Source: Planctomycetales bacterium 10988 (GTDB taxonomy: Bacteria > Planctomycetota > Planctomycetia > Pirellulales > Pb10988). Taken from it: a DNA stretch of 64,000 nucleotides. The stretch covers positions 3,748,709 through 3,812,708 of the forward strand of contig CP043547.1 in assembly GCA_009664345.1 (NCBI GenBank), written 5' to 3'. Under the pieces are notes generated by a model. The model did not search any database, had not been told where the DNA came from, and saw only the letters and a list, made by a program, of their open reading frames with translations. Shown here piece by piece: positions 63,663-64,000 of this stretch. Each line of letters opens with the position of its first letter. Positions within the stretch are counted from its first letter, which is position 1. The position numbers and the translations under genes are program-made.

Positions 63663-64000
63663 TCATACTCGATAATCTTCCCATCCATAACTTACTATAT
63701 GAGTATTCCCGGAAGCATCCCTCGTTGCGACTTCTCCCACCTTCAGACCCTCTTGCTGCGCGCACTTACGCCAGTACTCGTCATCGCTATTTCTCTGGTT
63801 TCTCCCAACCCCATGCTCTTCGGTCTCATGGAAATCGAGGCCCCCTTCCAAGAGTGTGAGTTTGCCGGGGAACGCACGGTCAACGTTTCTTCGCGTGGAA
63901 AAAGAGAGAAAGCTCGTCCGAATTTTTCATCTCGAATGACGATGCAGCAACCGTTTCTGAGCTTCAGCAATCGGGTTCGCTTCACCTACGCTGAACATCG
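63663..64000 (-). pseudogene. Possible broken or split gene at the window edge
   Basis: One minus-strand frame is open from the window edge to 63663 except for a single TGA at 63927-63929. The part before it reads M-F-S-V-G-E-A-N-P-I-A-E-A-Q-K-R-L-L; the part after ends with Y-W-R-K-C-A-Q-Q-E-G-L-K-V-G-E-V-A and Y-G-W-E-D-Y-R-V. Both look protein-like. It could be a gene end followed by a small gene, or one gene with a premature stop. No family recognised. Confidence 0.3.

Noticed and set aside
1-64000. tRNA or rRNA genes, CRISPR arrays, transposases, integrases
   Set aside because: I looked for T-loop-like strings, regularly spaced repeats and transposase motifs and saw none that hold up.

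Overview
This window reads as a chromosomal segment of a member of the Planctomycetota, moderate in GC. The lineage call rests on family content: three surface proteins with the 'LE.LE.RQLL' N-terminal motif and ELWxxDGT repeats, a DUF1207 outer-membrane protein, the planctomycete J-like domain, a XylR-type regulator, an OprP/O-like porin and a small secreted Cys-rich protein. I see no rRNA, tRNA, CRISPR array, insertion sequence or prophage.

Region 1 (1-13957) is a Tad/Flp-type pilus locus, all on the plus strand. It holds four small Flp-like prepilins, a prepilin peptidase with an acidic N-terminal extension, two further proteins with prepilin-type cleavage motifs, TadE-like and TadG-like proteins, two unassigned membrane-anchored proteins, a CpaF/TadA ATPase with an N-terminal FHA-like domain, TadB and TadC platform proteins, and a second FHA-like membrane protein. 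No secretin or TadZ/CpaE is in the window; they may lie to the left or elsewhere.

Region 2 (14505-21829) is a same-strand series of four exported proteins: a VWA protein, a TPR/sulfatase-modifying-factor-fold protein, a trypsin-like protease and a DUF4384-like protein. This looks like an exported module not directly assignable to a known pathway.

Region 3 (22110-42055) is a mosaic of regulators (XylR, TetR, MarR), metabolic genes (mog, glycerate 2-kinase, threonine aldolase), a YgiQ radical SAM protein, a PQQ-type propeller protein, a MoxR-like ATPase with an unknown partner, a Sel1 protein, and an AT-rich island of four small genes (28496-30142) that resembles a store of immunity genes.

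Region 4 (42672-58479) has clpC, three tandem giant ELWxxDGT/FG-GAP surface proteins sharing a conserved C-terminal tail, and a tandem pair of MFS transporters. Region 5 (58633-63035) has a HemD-HemE fusion and, on the minus strand, the porin and the Cys-rich protein, the latter flanked by two copies of an ~85-nt structured repeat. The last 0.9 kb has no intact gene that I recognise.

A signal that cuts across regions is a short symmetric motif, A5-N-Y-R-N-T5, present 12 times exactly and at least 4 more times with one T missing. Most copies lie just after a stop codon, and they fill nearly every gap of the pilus locus from 3837 to 13123.
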